Positions 37,968-46,829 of a stretch of DNA of 64,000 nt are shown piece after piece. The first letter of the stretch is position 1. Each line of letters starts with the position of its first letter. This DNA comes from Candidatus Anaerostipes avistercoris. Its GTDB lineage: Bacteria; Bacillota; Clostridia; Lachnospirales; Lachnospiraceae. The position numbers and the translations under genes were made by a program. The stretch lies in assembly GCA_019119895.1 (NCBI GenBank), contig DWWD01000023.1, forward strand, positions 1 to 64,000, in the 5' to 3' direction. The notes beneath the pieces were generated by a model, which was not told the DNA's origin, did no database searches, and saw only the letters and a program-made list of their open reading frames with translations.

Positions 37968-38038
37968 ATTTAGATATTTTCCTAAATGTTCTTGACTTCT
38001 TAAAAGCAGCAGGTTATTATTTAGATAATCTTCTAAAT
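37968..38038 (+). promoter_or_regulatory. sdpR promoter flanked by two palindromic operators
   Basis: TTGACT (37992-37997), 17 bp, TATTAT (38015-38020). Two 20-bp palindromic sites with arms ATTTAGATA and TAAAT lie at 37968-37987, upstream of the -35, and at 38019-38038, over the -10/start. Their centres are 51 bp apart, close to five helical turns. They are the expected targets of the ArsR-type repressor encoded next, giving autoregulation. Confidence 0.78.
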
Positions 38039-38062
38039 CTTTTTCATAAGTGAGGTGATCGT

Positions 38063-38356
38063 TTGGGATTTCAGGAAACTTTTAAAGCTCTGTCTGACGG
38101 CACCCGGCGCAGAATCCTGGGACTTCTGAAAGGTGGTTCGCTGTCAGCCGGAGAAATCGGACAGCATTTTGACATGACGGGAGCAACGATCTCCCACCAT
38201 TTAAGTATTCTGAAAGACGCCGGTCTGGTGACCGATGAGAAGCGGGGCAAATATGTCTATTATGAATTGAATCTCTCCGTCTTCGAGGAACTCATCAGCT
38301 GGCTGCAGGAATTTAAGGAGGATTTGTCTTATGATAAAAATGATCCGAAACAATAA
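38063..38356 (+). CDS. sdpR: ArsR/SdpR-family autorepressor
   Basis: 97-residue winged-helix repressor with no CxC metal motif. FKALSDGTRRRILGLLKGG and TGATISHHLSILKDAGLV are typical of SdpR, which shuts off its own operon until the immunity-type membrane protein captures it. Starts at TTG (38063) after an AGGTGA site and overlaps the sdpI start by 26 bp, so translation is coupled. Two operators flank its promoter. Confidence 0.86.
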   Translation: MGFQETFKALSDGTRRRILGLLKGGSLSAGEIGQHFDMTGATISHHLSILKDAGLVTDEKRGKYVYYELNLSVFEELISWLQEFKEDLSYDKNDPKQ

Positions 38357-38978
38357 ACTTTGTTTTATAATTTTTCTGTTTTCCATTCTGCTGGCCGCCG
38401 CAGTCTTTCCGTTTCTTGAGGACAACATTCCGATCCACTGGGATATAAACGGCAGGATTGACGGATACGGCAGCAGATACTGGATTTTTGCAGAGCCTTT
38501 GATGATGCTGTTTCTTACGATCCTTCTGGATGTGACCAGGAAAATCGATCCCAGAAGAGACAATTACAAAAAATTCGAGAAAAATTTCGGCGGCATCAAG
38601 GCAGCTGTCTGCCTGCTTCTGCTGCTGGTCCAGCTGATCACAACTGCCGTCTGTCTCGGCATTGATATTCAGGTTCAGATTGTCCTTCCGGTGCTGGTCG
38701 GTATCCTGTTTATCTATCTCGGAAATATGATGCCGAAATTTAAGCATAACTATTTTGTAGGCATTAAAACACCATGGACTCTGGCAGATCCGGATGTCTG
38801 GTTCCAAACCCATCGTTTCAGCGGAAAAATATGGTGCGGCGGCGGATTTTTCATTATCCTGTCTGCGTTCCTTCCTTCTCCACTGAGCTTTGCAGTCCTT
38901 CTGGCCGCCATTTTGATTCTTTGTTTTGTGCCGCTGATTTATTCTTATTATATTTACCGCAAAGGCAAAGATTCATAA
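38331..38978 (+). CDS. sdpI: SdpI-family membrane protein
   Basis: 215 residues with six hydrophobic segments; PIHWDINGRIDGYG near residue 35 and the C-terminal NYFVGIKTPWTLADPDVWFQTHRFSGK block are the SdpI signatures. In Bacillus, SdpI gives immunity to the SdpC toxin and sequesters SdpR at the membrane. No sdpABC toxin genes are in the window, so this pair may sense a foreign bacteriocin or another envelope signal. GGAGG precedes the ATG. Confidence 0.88.
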   Translation: MIKMIRNNKLCFIIFLFSILLAAAVFPFLEDNIPIHWDINGRIDGYGSRYWIFAEPLMMLFLTILLDVTRKIDPRRDNYKKFEKNFGGIKAAVCLLLLLVQLITTAVCLGIDIQVQIVLPVLVGILFIYLGNMMPKFKHNYFVGIKTPWTLADPDVWFQTHRFSGKIWCGGGFFIILSAFLPSPLSFAVLLAAILILCFVPLIYSYYIYRKGKDS

Positions 38979-39047
38979 AAATTTTACCTGTTTTTTATCC
39001 GCTGGTAAATATTCTGTGATATACTCTCGGCAGGAGGAGACAACACA

Positions 39048-39890
39048 ATGACATCTTTTCAATTTCCCACAGAGGGAATTACTTATACAAAAGCTGAGAA
39101 AAAAATCATCAATTATATTTACCAGAATCCTTCCGCTGTCATTTTTATGTCCATACAGCAATTATCCGCGGCGCTGGGAATTTCGGAATCTACGATCTCC
39201 CGTTTTTCCCGGCATGCCGGATATGAAGATTTCAAGGCTCTAAAGCACCACCTGCAGAAATCACTGGAACCAAATATTTTAAGCCCTGCGGATAAAATTT
39301 CCCGCACGCTCCATACCGACGAGGCTTCATCCTTTAAGAAACTTCTGCAGCGGCAGATTGAATTTATGGAAGACACCATACGGCAGCTGGATTTTTCCGC
39401 CGCCTCTGAGGCCGCAGGACTCCTGGCTTCGGCTCCGCAGATCCATATTTTCGGAAAAGGCGCGTCCAGAAGCCTGGCGCAGCTTCTCCATTTCCGTCTG
39501 GGACGTTTCGGTAAATCGGTCCATATGATCCGCTCTGCCGGCTCTGAGATCTTTGAAGATCTGATTCATATCCAGTCCGGCGACTGCGTTCTTCTTTTTG
39601 GATTTCAGAAAGTTCCGCTGGAGGTCCGGGTCATTTTAGACTACGCAAAAAAACAGGAGGCTTCCACCATCCTGTTCACCAGTCAGATTTATGACTCTCC
39701 GGAAAACCGGGCTGATATTAATTTATACGCCTACCGCGGTCAGCCGGATGAATACCATTCCATGACGGTTCCCACCGCTCTGGCTGACGCTCTGGTGGTT
39801 CTGACAGCTGACGCCATGGACATGCCGGTGGATACTCTGAACCAGCTGCATCAGCTGAAAGAATCTTATTCCAAAGAAATACCGCGCTGA
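39048..39890 (+). CDS. RpiR-family transcriptional regulator
   Basis: 280 residues: N-terminal RpiR helix-turn-helix (about 1-75, SIQQLSAALGISESTISRFSRHAGYEDFKAL), and a C-terminal SIS sugar-phosphate-binding domain (about 115-250, HIFGKGASRSLAQLLHFRLGRFGK). Ligand unknown. AGGAGG precedes the ATG. It converges on the PHP/ECF operon and may or may not regulate it. TTTACC/GGTAAA arms (38993-39008) upstream are a weak candidate operator. Confidence 0.88.
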   Translation: MTSFQFPTEGITYTKAEKKIINYIYQNPSAVIFMSIQQLSAALGISESTISRFSRHAGYEDFKALKHHLQKSLEPNILSPADKISRTLHTDEASSFKKLLQRQIEFMEDTIRQLDFSAASEAAGLLASAPQIHIFGKGASRSLAQLLHFRLGRFGKSVHMIRSAGSEIFEDLIHIQSGDCVLLFGFQKVPLEVRVILDYAKKQEASTILFTSQIYDSPENRADINLYAYRGQPDEYHSMTVPTALADALVVLTADAMDMPVDTLNQLHQLKESYSKEIPR

Positions 39891-39915
39891 AAAGAGGGCT
39901 TCCCCTCTTTTTTTA
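39889..39915. terminator. Bidirectional terminator between rpiR and the PHP gene
   Basis: AAAGAGGG and CCCTCTTT form a short stem followed by T7 on the plus strand and A residues upstream for the opposite direction. Confidence 0.8.
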
Positions 39916-40704
39916 TGCTCCTTTTACCAGAACTGCCACATAATCTCCGCCCAGGGCATTGATTTCTTTCAATGATTTCTTCAGCAGTCCTGCTGTTTTC
40001 ACCTGGAAAGACGCCATCTGGGAAATCTGGATTTCGTAAGCTTCTTTCTCTATCTGCTCCCGGATTTCTTCTACTGTAACACATTCCTTCTCAAATACGT
40101 TGTAAATGCATCCATACTGGAAAGACTGATGGGTGTCGCTTCCTGCTGCCACCTTTCTGCCAAATTTTCCGGCCAGGCCATATACCTTTTCTTTTGTTCC
40201 GTCCTTATCTTCCGCAATATCTTTTCCGTTCAGATCAAAAAAGTCAAATTTCCGGATCAGATAGTCCGGCAGTTCCGGAATATGTCCGCCCTCCCGGTAA
40301 GGGTGTCCGGCTCCCACCAGAAGATCATAAGAATTAAAATACCGGCTTAAAGTCTCAAACGAAAGAAAGCTTCCTTTCTCTTTGTATGGTTCCAGTCTCT
40401 GGTTTAATTCCAGAATCTGCTCTGACGGTCCGATGGAAAGCACATGACCGCCCTCCGCAATGTCTGTCTCCATTCCCGGGAACACTTTCAGTCCCTGATC
40501 TGTCACATAACAGTCTCCTTCTTTCTCATAATGAGTCTCCAGATAGTCATATATTTCCCGGAATCCGATGGTATTAAAATGCTCTGTCAGACAGATGGCA
40601 TCCAGACCGGCTGTTTTAGCCTCCGTCAGAAGCCAGCTGGTATAGGCTCCTGAAAAAGGCAGTTTTTTCGCTAATTTCCCATGGGTGTGAAAATCTATCT
40701 TCAT
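39913..40704 (-). CDS. PHP domain-containing metal-dependent phosphoesterase
   Basis: 263 residues. N-terminal KIDFHTHGKL supplies the first metal histidines, ICLTEHFN the next, AGHPYREGG near residue 131 and AAGSDTHQ near residue 195 the rest, i.e. a complete PHP metal site. The substrate is unknown; family members hydrolyse nucleotide or sugar phosphates. Encoded 12 bp after ecfT, so it is the last gene of the S-A-T-PHP operon and may process the transported ligand (inference). Confidence 0.82.
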   Translation of the reverse strand: MKIDFHTHGKLAKKLPFSGAYTSWLLTEAKTAGLDAICLTEHFNTIGFREIYDYLETHYEKEGDCYVTDQGLKVFPGMETDIAEGGHVLSIGPSEQILELNQRLEPYKEKGSFLSFETLSRYFNSYDLLVGAGHPYREGGHIPELPDYLIRKFDFFDLNGKDIAEDKDGTKEKVYGLAGKFGRKVAAGSDTHQSFQYGCIYNVFEKECVTVEEIREQIEKEAYEIQISQMASFQVKTAGLLKKSLKEINALGGDYVAVLVKGA

Positions 40705-40716
40705 TTTCTTCTCCTT

Positions 40717-41544
40717 CTATATTGTAACAGACATGCCCACGCTTCCAAAAACCCATACAACAGAAATGGCAATGAAAGCAAAATCATGTTTTACGATTTT
40801 TAAACTTGATAATTTCATTCTCTTCACTTCTTTGTTGGAAGCCGCGTAACGATAACCTTTCAGCTCCAGCGCTTCCACTGTCGTCCTGGATCTTTTTGCC
40901 GTATTCAGAAGCAGCGGATAAAAGGCCTGAATGATCACTTTCACCTGATAAATCAGATATTTTATTTTTCCCAAAATACCTTTTTTATTCGGCGCCTTTC
41001 CTCTCATGCGGTAGGAAAGCAGGATATTCTGGAATTCTTCCATCAGAATCGGCAGAATCCTGTACGCAAACGAAATGCTGAAGGACAGACGCTCCGGACA
41101 TCCAAACCACAGGAGTCCGTTGGCAAGCCGGTCCGGATCCAGTCCGGAAAATACGGTAATAGACGCCATCGAAACAATGGCAACTTTCAGAGTCATGATC
41201 AATACCGGAAGAATCGTCTCCACATTTCCTCCAAAGAACAATGAAACAATCAGAAGATATCCTGTCTGTGAAAAGACTCCCAGGCAGAAAACGAACATAA
41301 CGAGAGGGGCTATTTTCGCCTTATAGGCAGCGGCTGCCACAAACAGGAACAGACAGATCAGAAGGACCACATTATCCAGAAACCATGGTACAATCCCGAA
41401 AAAACAATACCAGATCAAAAGAACCCGCGGATCCAGCCTGGCAATGACAGTATCATCATTTCCATAAGCATTTTTCAACACCTGGTTCCGGATATAATCA
41501 ATGGATATTTTATCAAAAATACTTTCCGACAATTTCTCTTTCAT
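40717..41544 (-). CDS. ecfT: ECF transporter T component (EcfT/CbiQ family)
   Basis: 275 residues, six predicted helices, with the coupling-helix motifs SYRMRGKAPNKKGI and ALELKGYRYAAS that contact the ATPases. It scaffolds the substrate-binding S component. It abuts the ATPase gene (41545). A second, housekeeping-type EcfT occurs at 59319-60131, so this one is a dedicated copy. Confidence 0.88.
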   Translation of the reverse strand: MKEKLSESIFDKISIDYIRNQVLKNAYGNDDTVIARLDPRVLLIWYCFFGIVPWFLDNVVLLICLFLFVAAAAYKAKIAPLVMFVFCLGVFSQTGYLLIVSLFFGGNVETILPVLIMTLKVAIVSMASITVFSGLDPDRLANGLLWFGCPERLSFSISFAYRILPILMEEFQNILLSYRMRGKAPNKKGILGKIKYLIYQVKVIIQAFYPLLLNTAKRSRTTVEALELKGYRYAASNKEVKRMKLSSLKIVKHDFAFIAISVVWVFGSVGMSVTI

Positions 41545-43230
41545 CTATACTGCCTCCCTTTGAAACAAATGCAAAAACTCATCTACGGTATAGCAGGAAA
41601 TCTCCGGCCGGATTTCTTTTCCCATCTGGTAAATTTCCGGCGGCTGGATGCCTGCTTCTCTCATAACTTCCCGGTCGTTAAACACTTCTTCCCTTGTGCC
41701 GTCTTTTAATAATTTCCCGCCGGACAGTACCAGAATTCTCTCTGCCCACTCGCAGACCAGCTGCATGTCATGAGTAGCGATCATAACAGTGTCTGTCATG
41801 CTTTTCATATCACTTAATGTGCGCAGGATTTCCTTTCTTGTGGCAATATCCAGATTGGCGGTAGGTTCATCCAGCAGAAGAACGGACGGATTCAGCGCAA
41901 TTCCTATGGCCAGGGATGCCCGTCTCATTTGCCCTCCTGACAGAAGGCGCCCGTCCCGGTCCTGAAGGTCTGTCAGCTGGAATCTTTCCAGAAGTTCCTC
42001 TGTTCTTTTCTGATAATTCTCCACATCCCGCACCTTCATGGCAAATTCTATGTCTCTCCGGATGGAATCCTTAATGAACATTTCTTCCGGATTCTGATAT
42101 ACGAGGGAAAGGATCTGGGAAAGTTCATTCATTTCCATTTCTTTGATGTTCTGTCCCTGCAGAATGATGCTTCCTTCAGACGGTTTCAACAGTCCGCACA
42201 TCAGCTTCATAATCGTGGATTTTCCGGCGCCGTTGGAACCGATCACAGCAATCTTCTCCCCTTTATGGATTTCCAGATTAAAATCATTCAGCACGCGGAT
42301 CGGATTTCCTTTTACGGAACGGTATTCCACAGATACATTTTCAAACTCCAGTATCGTATTTTCTTCTGACGGCGCGTCCAGAATCTTTGCCCTGGCCGCA
42401 TCCGTCTGCGGATATCTGCAAAAAAAGTTTTTTCCCTCTTCCACGGTAACCGGAAGTTCTGCTTCCATGCCTTTCGCCATACGGTCAGCCGCCAGCGTAA
42501 CCTGCGGCGGGAAAATATTGCTCTTTTGCAGCTCTTCCACCCGGCACAGCGCTTCCCTGGCCGGCAGCTTCCAGGCAATGCTTCCATTTCGCATCAGCAT
42601 CACATGCCTGCAGTACTGAGCGATATATTCCGTGTGATGCTCGATGACGATGATCGTCTTCCCATGCACTTCATTCATTGTTTTCAGCACTTCATAAATG
42701 TCTCTCGCATGGGCAGGATCCAGCTGGGCGATCGGCTCATCCAGCACCAGAATGTCCGGTGACAGAGCGGCGGCTCCCGCCAGCGCGAGGAGATGTTTCT
42801 GCCCTCCGGACAGCTGCCAGATATATTCATCTGCCTTGTGGGCGATGCCGCACATTTCCAGCGCTCTGCGTCCTTTCTCTTCATAATCTTTCACAGCGAA
42901 ATTCAGACATGCAAAAGACGCGTCATCCAGAACTGTCGGCCGTACGATCTGATTTTCAAAATCCTGATATACATATCCGATTTTCTGCGCCAGATCACCG
43001 ATTTCACACTCTCTCGTATCAAGTCCTCCGATGACAACCTTCCCTTCCATATCTCCCGCTGTAAAATGAGGAATCAGCCCGTTGAGTGTCTTGCAGAAAG
43101 TGGATTTCCCGCAGCCGTTGTTTCCAACGATTGCGAGAAAATCACCCTGCTCGATCTCAACTGATAAATTTTTTAAAGTTGGTTCTTCGGCACCAGGATA
43201 TGTAAATGTCAAATTTTCAATCTGAATCAT
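41545..43230 (-). CDS. ECF transporter double ATPase (fused A1-A2)
   Basis: 561 residues containing two complete ABC modules. First: Walker A GNNGCGKSTFCK and LSGGQKHLLALAGA; second: GSNGAGKSTIMKL and LSGGQMRRASLA, with DEPTANLD. Fusion of both ATPases in one chain, as in YkoD-type proteins, distinguishes it from the separate EcfA1/EcfA2 pair at 60-62 kb. Lies 1 bp after the S component. Confidence 0.9.
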   Translation of the reverse strand: MIQIENLTFTYPGAEEPTLKNLSVEIEQGDFLAIVGNNGCGKSTFCKTLNGLIPHFTAGDMEGKVVIGGLDTRECEIGDLAQKIGYVYQDFENQIVRPTVLDDASFACLNFAVKDYEEKGRRALEMCGIAHKADEYIWQLSGGQKHLLALAGAAALSPDILVLDEPIAQLDPAHARDIYEVLKTMNEVHGKTIIVIEHHTEYIAQYCRHVMLMRNGSIAWKLPAREALCRVEELQKSNIFPPQVTLAADRMAKGMEAELPVTVEEGKNFFCRYPQTDAARAKILDAPSEENTILEFENVSVEYRSVKGNPIRVLNDFNLEIHKGEKIAVIGSNGAGKSTIMKLMCGLLKPSEGSIILQGQNIKEMEMNELSQILSLVYQNPEEMFIKDSIRRDIEFAMKVRDVENYQKRTEELLERFQLTDLQDRDGRLLSGGQMRRASLAIGIALNPSVLLLDEPTANLDIATRKEILRTLSDMKSMTDTVMIATHDMQLVCEWAERILVLSGGKLLKDGTREEVFNDREVMREAGIQPPEIYQMGKEIRPEISCYTVDEFLHLFQREAV

Positions 43231-43231
43231 C

Positions 43232-44089
43232 TTACATCTCTCCCTGAACCGCTTCTGTTCTTCTGGAATTCTTTAAGATTCTGGAACAGACCAGAATCAC
43301 CAGCAGAGCTGCGACAATAATTCCCACGATAAATGCCGTGGAGCTTTCTGCCCAGGAAGCTTCCCAGTCAATCAGGGACATTCCGCTTTCTGCCAGGAAC
43401 TCTGCTCCCACTGCTGCTGCAAAACCGATCACTGATCCTGCGACAACTTTTGCGGTCACTCCTGCGTCTCCTGCCGGAAGATTTTTCTCATCCCTTGGTT
43501 TTAATCCCAGGAGCGGCTCAATCTTTCCATATAATCTTGGAACGAGGAATACCGTCGGCAGCATGCAGAACAGGATTCCTGAGAAGAGTACATCATTCAA
43601 AAAGGCAAATCCTTCGGTAAAGAAAACACTCTGCGGCAGTCCCGGCACCGCTTCAAAGTCAGATACAGCGAACTGTACTTTCAGGATATCCACAACGCAT
43701 CCCATAAACTGCTGGAGAATCACTCCAAAAATAGATGCGGCCGCAACGGCTTTCCGGTTCTTCGGATTTTTCACCAGTCTTCCTGCCACATAAATTCCAA
43801 TGGTCAAAGTGATGAATTTTTCCAGTTCTCCCAGGCCGCCAAACTGTCCCAGCATAATCTCGCTGAATACGATTTCTCCTGTGGCAGCTCCCAGCGCCGC
43901 AGACATAGGATCAAATAAAATTGCCAGTGTCAGTGGAATGAACAAGAAATATTCCACTGAAAATTCCACGATCCCCACCTGGAATGACGGAATCAGCTCT
44001 GTAAATAAAGTTGCTAGTCCATAAAGCGACATGCTTAAAACGAAAACCATTAACTTCTGTGACTGTGTAATGTTTGCTTTTTGATTCAT
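43232..44089 (-). CDS. ECF transporter S component, substrate unknown
   Basis: About 285 residues with six or seven hydrophobic helices. The start is the ATG at 44087-44089 because GGGAGG lies 6-12 bp upstream; an upstream in-frame ATG has no RBS. PLTLAILFDPMSAALGAATGEIV resembles ECF S-component helix packing, and the C-terminal extension (about 215-285) adds another helix. The substrate (vitamin, nucleoside or other) cannot be read from sequence. First gene of the S-A-T-PHP operon. Confidence 0.78.
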   Translation of the reverse strand: MNQKANITQSQKLMVFVLSMSLYGLATLFTELIPSFQVGIVEFSVEYFLFIPLTLAILFDPMSAALGAATGEIVFSEIMLGQFGGLGELEKFITLTIGIYVAGRLVKNPKNRKAVAAASIFGVILQQFMGCVVDILKVQFAVSDFEAVPGLPQSVFFTEGFAFLNDVLFSGILFCMLPTVFLVPRLYGKIEPLLGLKPRDEKNLPAGDAGVTAKVVAGSVIGFAAAVGAEFLAESGMSLIDWEASWAESSTAFIVGIIVAALLVILVCSRILKNSRRTEAVQGEM

Positions 44090-44106
44090 CTTTTTCCTCC
44101 CTGTCA

Positions 44107-44136
44107 ATAGGTCTTTCTCTTTTCTACATGACCTAT
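44107..44136. promoter_or_regulatory. Inverted repeat in the ECF operon leader
   Basis: ATAGGTC and GACCTAT, perfect 7-bp arms separated by 16 bp, lie just before the S-component RBS. It could be a leader hairpin or operator. No known vitamin riboswitch core was recognised in the surrounding 160 bp. Confidence 0.5.
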
Positions 44137-44269
44137 CATATCAGCCTCATGTAAATTATTCTTCCATTTTTCAGTAAAATGAAAGTTAAATATCATTTTA
44201 AACAAAAAGGAAATTTTTATTTCATTTTCATCAAAAAACTTTCATATTCGTTTCAGCATGCCGCTTTTT

Positions 44270-46105
44270 CTATTTCTTATTTTTTGTTTTTGGCATTTTC
44301 TTCTTTTCCCTGGTCAGCTCCAGCAGCATACCGCTGTATGGAGGCAGTACCGCAGTGATGTTTGATGTCTCCTCTCTTCGCTTTATCTCCCATTTTTCTT
44401 TCCCTTTCGGCGTTTCTCCGCTCCAGCAGTCCCAGTCCGTATGCAGGATGCATTTCCCTTTCCAGTTTCCATCGATCTCCAGCTCATAATTTTCCTGCTC
44501 CTGATCAGAGAAATTAAAGACTGCTGCCATAACTTTCTCTCCGGCGCCGCGGCGAATGGCATAAATGCACCGCTCCTCCTGGTGGCAGTCCAGCCATTGA
44601 AAGGTTTTCTGGTCGTAATCTTCATGGAACGCCTTGTTTTCTTTGTAAATCCGATTCAATTCCATCATATAATGGTGAAACGCGTCGTGGATCGGATATT
44701 TCAGTACATTCCAGTCCTGTTCCTGTTTCTCCGTCCATTCCCTCAGCTGCCCGAACTCATTTCCCATGAAGTTCAGCTTCTTTCCCGGATGCATCATCAT
44801 ATACAAATACATGGATCTTGCCTGAGGGAACTTCCCATCATAATCTCCATACATTTTCTGCAGAATCGATGCCTTTCCGTGGACCACTTCATCGTGGCTG
44901 AATTCCAGCAGATACTGCTCATTCCAGAAATACATCATGGAAAATGTCAGCTTGTGATAGTCCCTGCTCCTGTACTCAGGCGGAGTCTGGAAATACTCCA
45001 GCGTATCATGCATCCAGCCCAGATCCCATTTATAATCGAAACCAAGTCCTCCTTCATAAACCGGTCTGGTAACCCCCGGATAGGAAGTGGAATCCTCTGC
45101 GATCAGCATGGCGTCCGGATGCCTCTGCTTTAATCCAAGGTTCATATCCTTCAAAAATTCAATGGCGGCGCCGTTGACTCCCCTTCTCTCATCTCCCTGC
45201 CAGTAGATCAGGCGGCTGACCGCGTCCATGCGCAGCCCGTCAAAATGGTATTCTTCCAGCCAGTAATTGGCCGCGGACTGGAGAAAACATTTTACTTCCC
45301 TTCTGGAATGGATAAAATTACAGCTTCCCCACTCGCTTTCACCGGTATCCTTATTATCATATTCATACAGCGGCGTTCCGTCATAGAGCCTCAGTCCGTA
45401 ACCATCAATAGCAAAATGTACCGGCACAAAATCCATAATAACGCCGATTCCTGCCTGATGGAGCAGATCCACAAATTTCATCAGCTGCTCCGGCTTTCCA
45501 TACCGCTTGGTCGGCGCAAAAAATCCGGTATTCTGATATCCCCATGAGCCGTCAAAAGGATGCTCTGACAAAGGCATCAGCTCCACATGGGTATAGTGAT
45601 TTTCCTGCAGATATGGAACCAGCATTTCTGCAATCTCATCATATTCATACCATCCGTTTTCATCCGCCGGATTCTGTCTCCAGGATCCCAGATGCATCTC
45701 ATAAATATTCACCGGTCCACGCTTCCCGCTGCTTCGGTTCACTATCCACTTTTCATCCTGAAATTCATACTGATCGATGTCACAGATGATGGAACAGGCT
45801 CCCGGCCGGAGTTCCATTTCAAATCCATAAGGATCGCAGTGCTCCTGCATCCGGCCTCCAGGCCCATAGATGCAGTACTTATACATATCCCCCTCTTTCG
45901 CTGTCTTTGATTTCATGGAGAAAAAACCGCTCTGTCCGTCCTTTTCCATAAATTCTTCCTTCCAGTCATTAAATTCCCCGATTACTGCAATCTTTTCCGC
46001 TCTCGGCGCATAAGTAACAAACTCTATGACGTCTCCCTTTCTGTGGGCGCCCATATAACGGTAGGCGTCAAACATTTTTCCATCATAAAATTCCTGTCTG
46101 TTCAC
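44270..46105 (-). CDS. glgB: 1,4-alpha-glucan branching enzyme
   Basis: GH13 enzyme that introduces alpha-1,6 branches into glycogen. N-terminal CBM48-like domain (FNDWKEE near residue 45), then the barrel with nucleophile D in GLRMDAVSRL, acid E in LIAEDSTSY and FSHDEVVHG. 611 residues if read from GTG at 46103-46105, which is 8 bp after AAGGTGG; two GTG codons 9-12 bp upstream are also in frame but overlap the SD. No other glycogen genes are in the window. Monocistronic. Confidence 0.92.
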   Translation of the reverse strand: MNRQEFYDGKMFDAYRYMGAHRKGDVIEFVTYAPRAEKIAVIGEFNDWKEEFMEKDGQSGFFSMKSKTAKEGDMYKYCIYGPGGRMQEHCDPYGFEMELRPGACSIICDIDQYEFQDEKWIVNRSSGKRGPVNIYEMHLGSWRQNPADENGWYEYDEIAEMLVPYLQENHYTHVELMPLSEHPFDGSWGYQNTGFFAPTKRYGKPEQLMKFVDLLHQAGIGVIMDFVPVHFAIDGYGLRLYDGTPLYEYDNKDTGESEWGSCNFIHSRREVKCFLQSAANYWLEEYHFDGLRMDAVSRLIYWQGDERRGVNGAAIEFLKDMNLGLKQRHPDAMLIAEDSTSYPGVTRPVYEGGLGFDYKWDLGWMHDTLEYFQTPPEYRSRDYHKLTFSMMYFWNEQYLLEFSHDEVVHGKASILQKMYGDYDGKFPQARSMYLYMMMHPGKKLNFMGNEFGQLREWTEKQEQDWNVLKYPIHDAFHHYMMELNRIYKENKAFHEDYDQKTFQWLDCHQEERCIYAIRRGAGEKVMAAVFNFSDQEQENYELEIDGNWKGKCILHTDWDCWSGETPKGKEKWEIKRREETSNITAVLPPYSGMLLELTREKKKMPKTKNKK

Positions 46106-46250
46106 TAAAAACACCACCTTATCCTACATTTGTTGTTTTTCCTTCATATGTATATTATAATAGAGAAAAGAGAACAGGACAACCACCAAACATCCGTCTT
46201 ATGGCGGATATCCAACACTTATTAATAAATCGTAGGATAGGAGATAAAGT

Positions 46251-46829
46251 ATGAAAAAAATGAAAACTGACCGCCGGGTCCGCAGGACCCAGAACGCCTT
46301 AAAAACCAATCTTCTGCTGCTCATGAAAGAACAGCCCATACAAAAAATATCCGTCTCCCGCCTGTGCGAGAAATCGGATATCAATCGCAGTACTTTTTAT
46401 ACTTATTATTCCAGCCCGATGGATCTGCTCCATTCCATTGAAGACGAAATTCTTCAGAGACTGGAAGAAACCATCCTTCAGTACCAGCAGGAAAATTCCG
46501 TTCCCCGGTTTATGGAATCTATCGTCCATTATATTTCTTCCCACCAGGAACTAATCCGGCTGATCTTCTCTGATAACGGCGATCCGGGATTTTTAAACCG
46601 GCTGACCCTGATGCTCCAGGAAAAAACCATAAAAAACTGGAAAGCACGCTTTCCTTCCTGCAGCAAAGAGTCTCTGATCACCCTGCACACTTTTATCTCA
46701 AGAGGCTGCATCGGTGTCATCGAATCATGGATTCGGAACGGTTTTCAGACATCGGAAGAAGAAATATCCCATATCCTGGAACTTCTCTCCCGGTCTGCTG
46801 CTTCTGCGGTCTTAAAGAACCGCCTCTGA
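46251..46829 (+). CDS. TetR/AcrR-family regulator
   Basis: 192 residues; N-terminal TetR helix-turn-helix (TDRRVRRTQNALKTNLLLLM, ISVSRLCEKSDINRSTFYTYY) with a DhaS-like C-terminal domain (about 80-185). A palindrome ATCCG-N8-CGGAT at 46192-46209 in the upstream region is a possible operator. It is divergent from glgB and its 3' end overlaps the CAT-like gene by 18 bp on the opposite strand. Confidence 0.86.
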   Translation: MKKMKTDRRVRRTQNALKTNLLLLMKEQPIQKISVSRLCEKSDINRSTFYTYYSSPMDLLHSIEDEILQRLEETILQYQQENSVPRFMESIVHYISSHQELIRLIFSDNGDPGFLNRLTLMLQEKTIKNWKARFPSCSKESLITLHTFISRGCIGVIESWIRNGFQTSEEEISHILELLSRSAASAVLKNRL

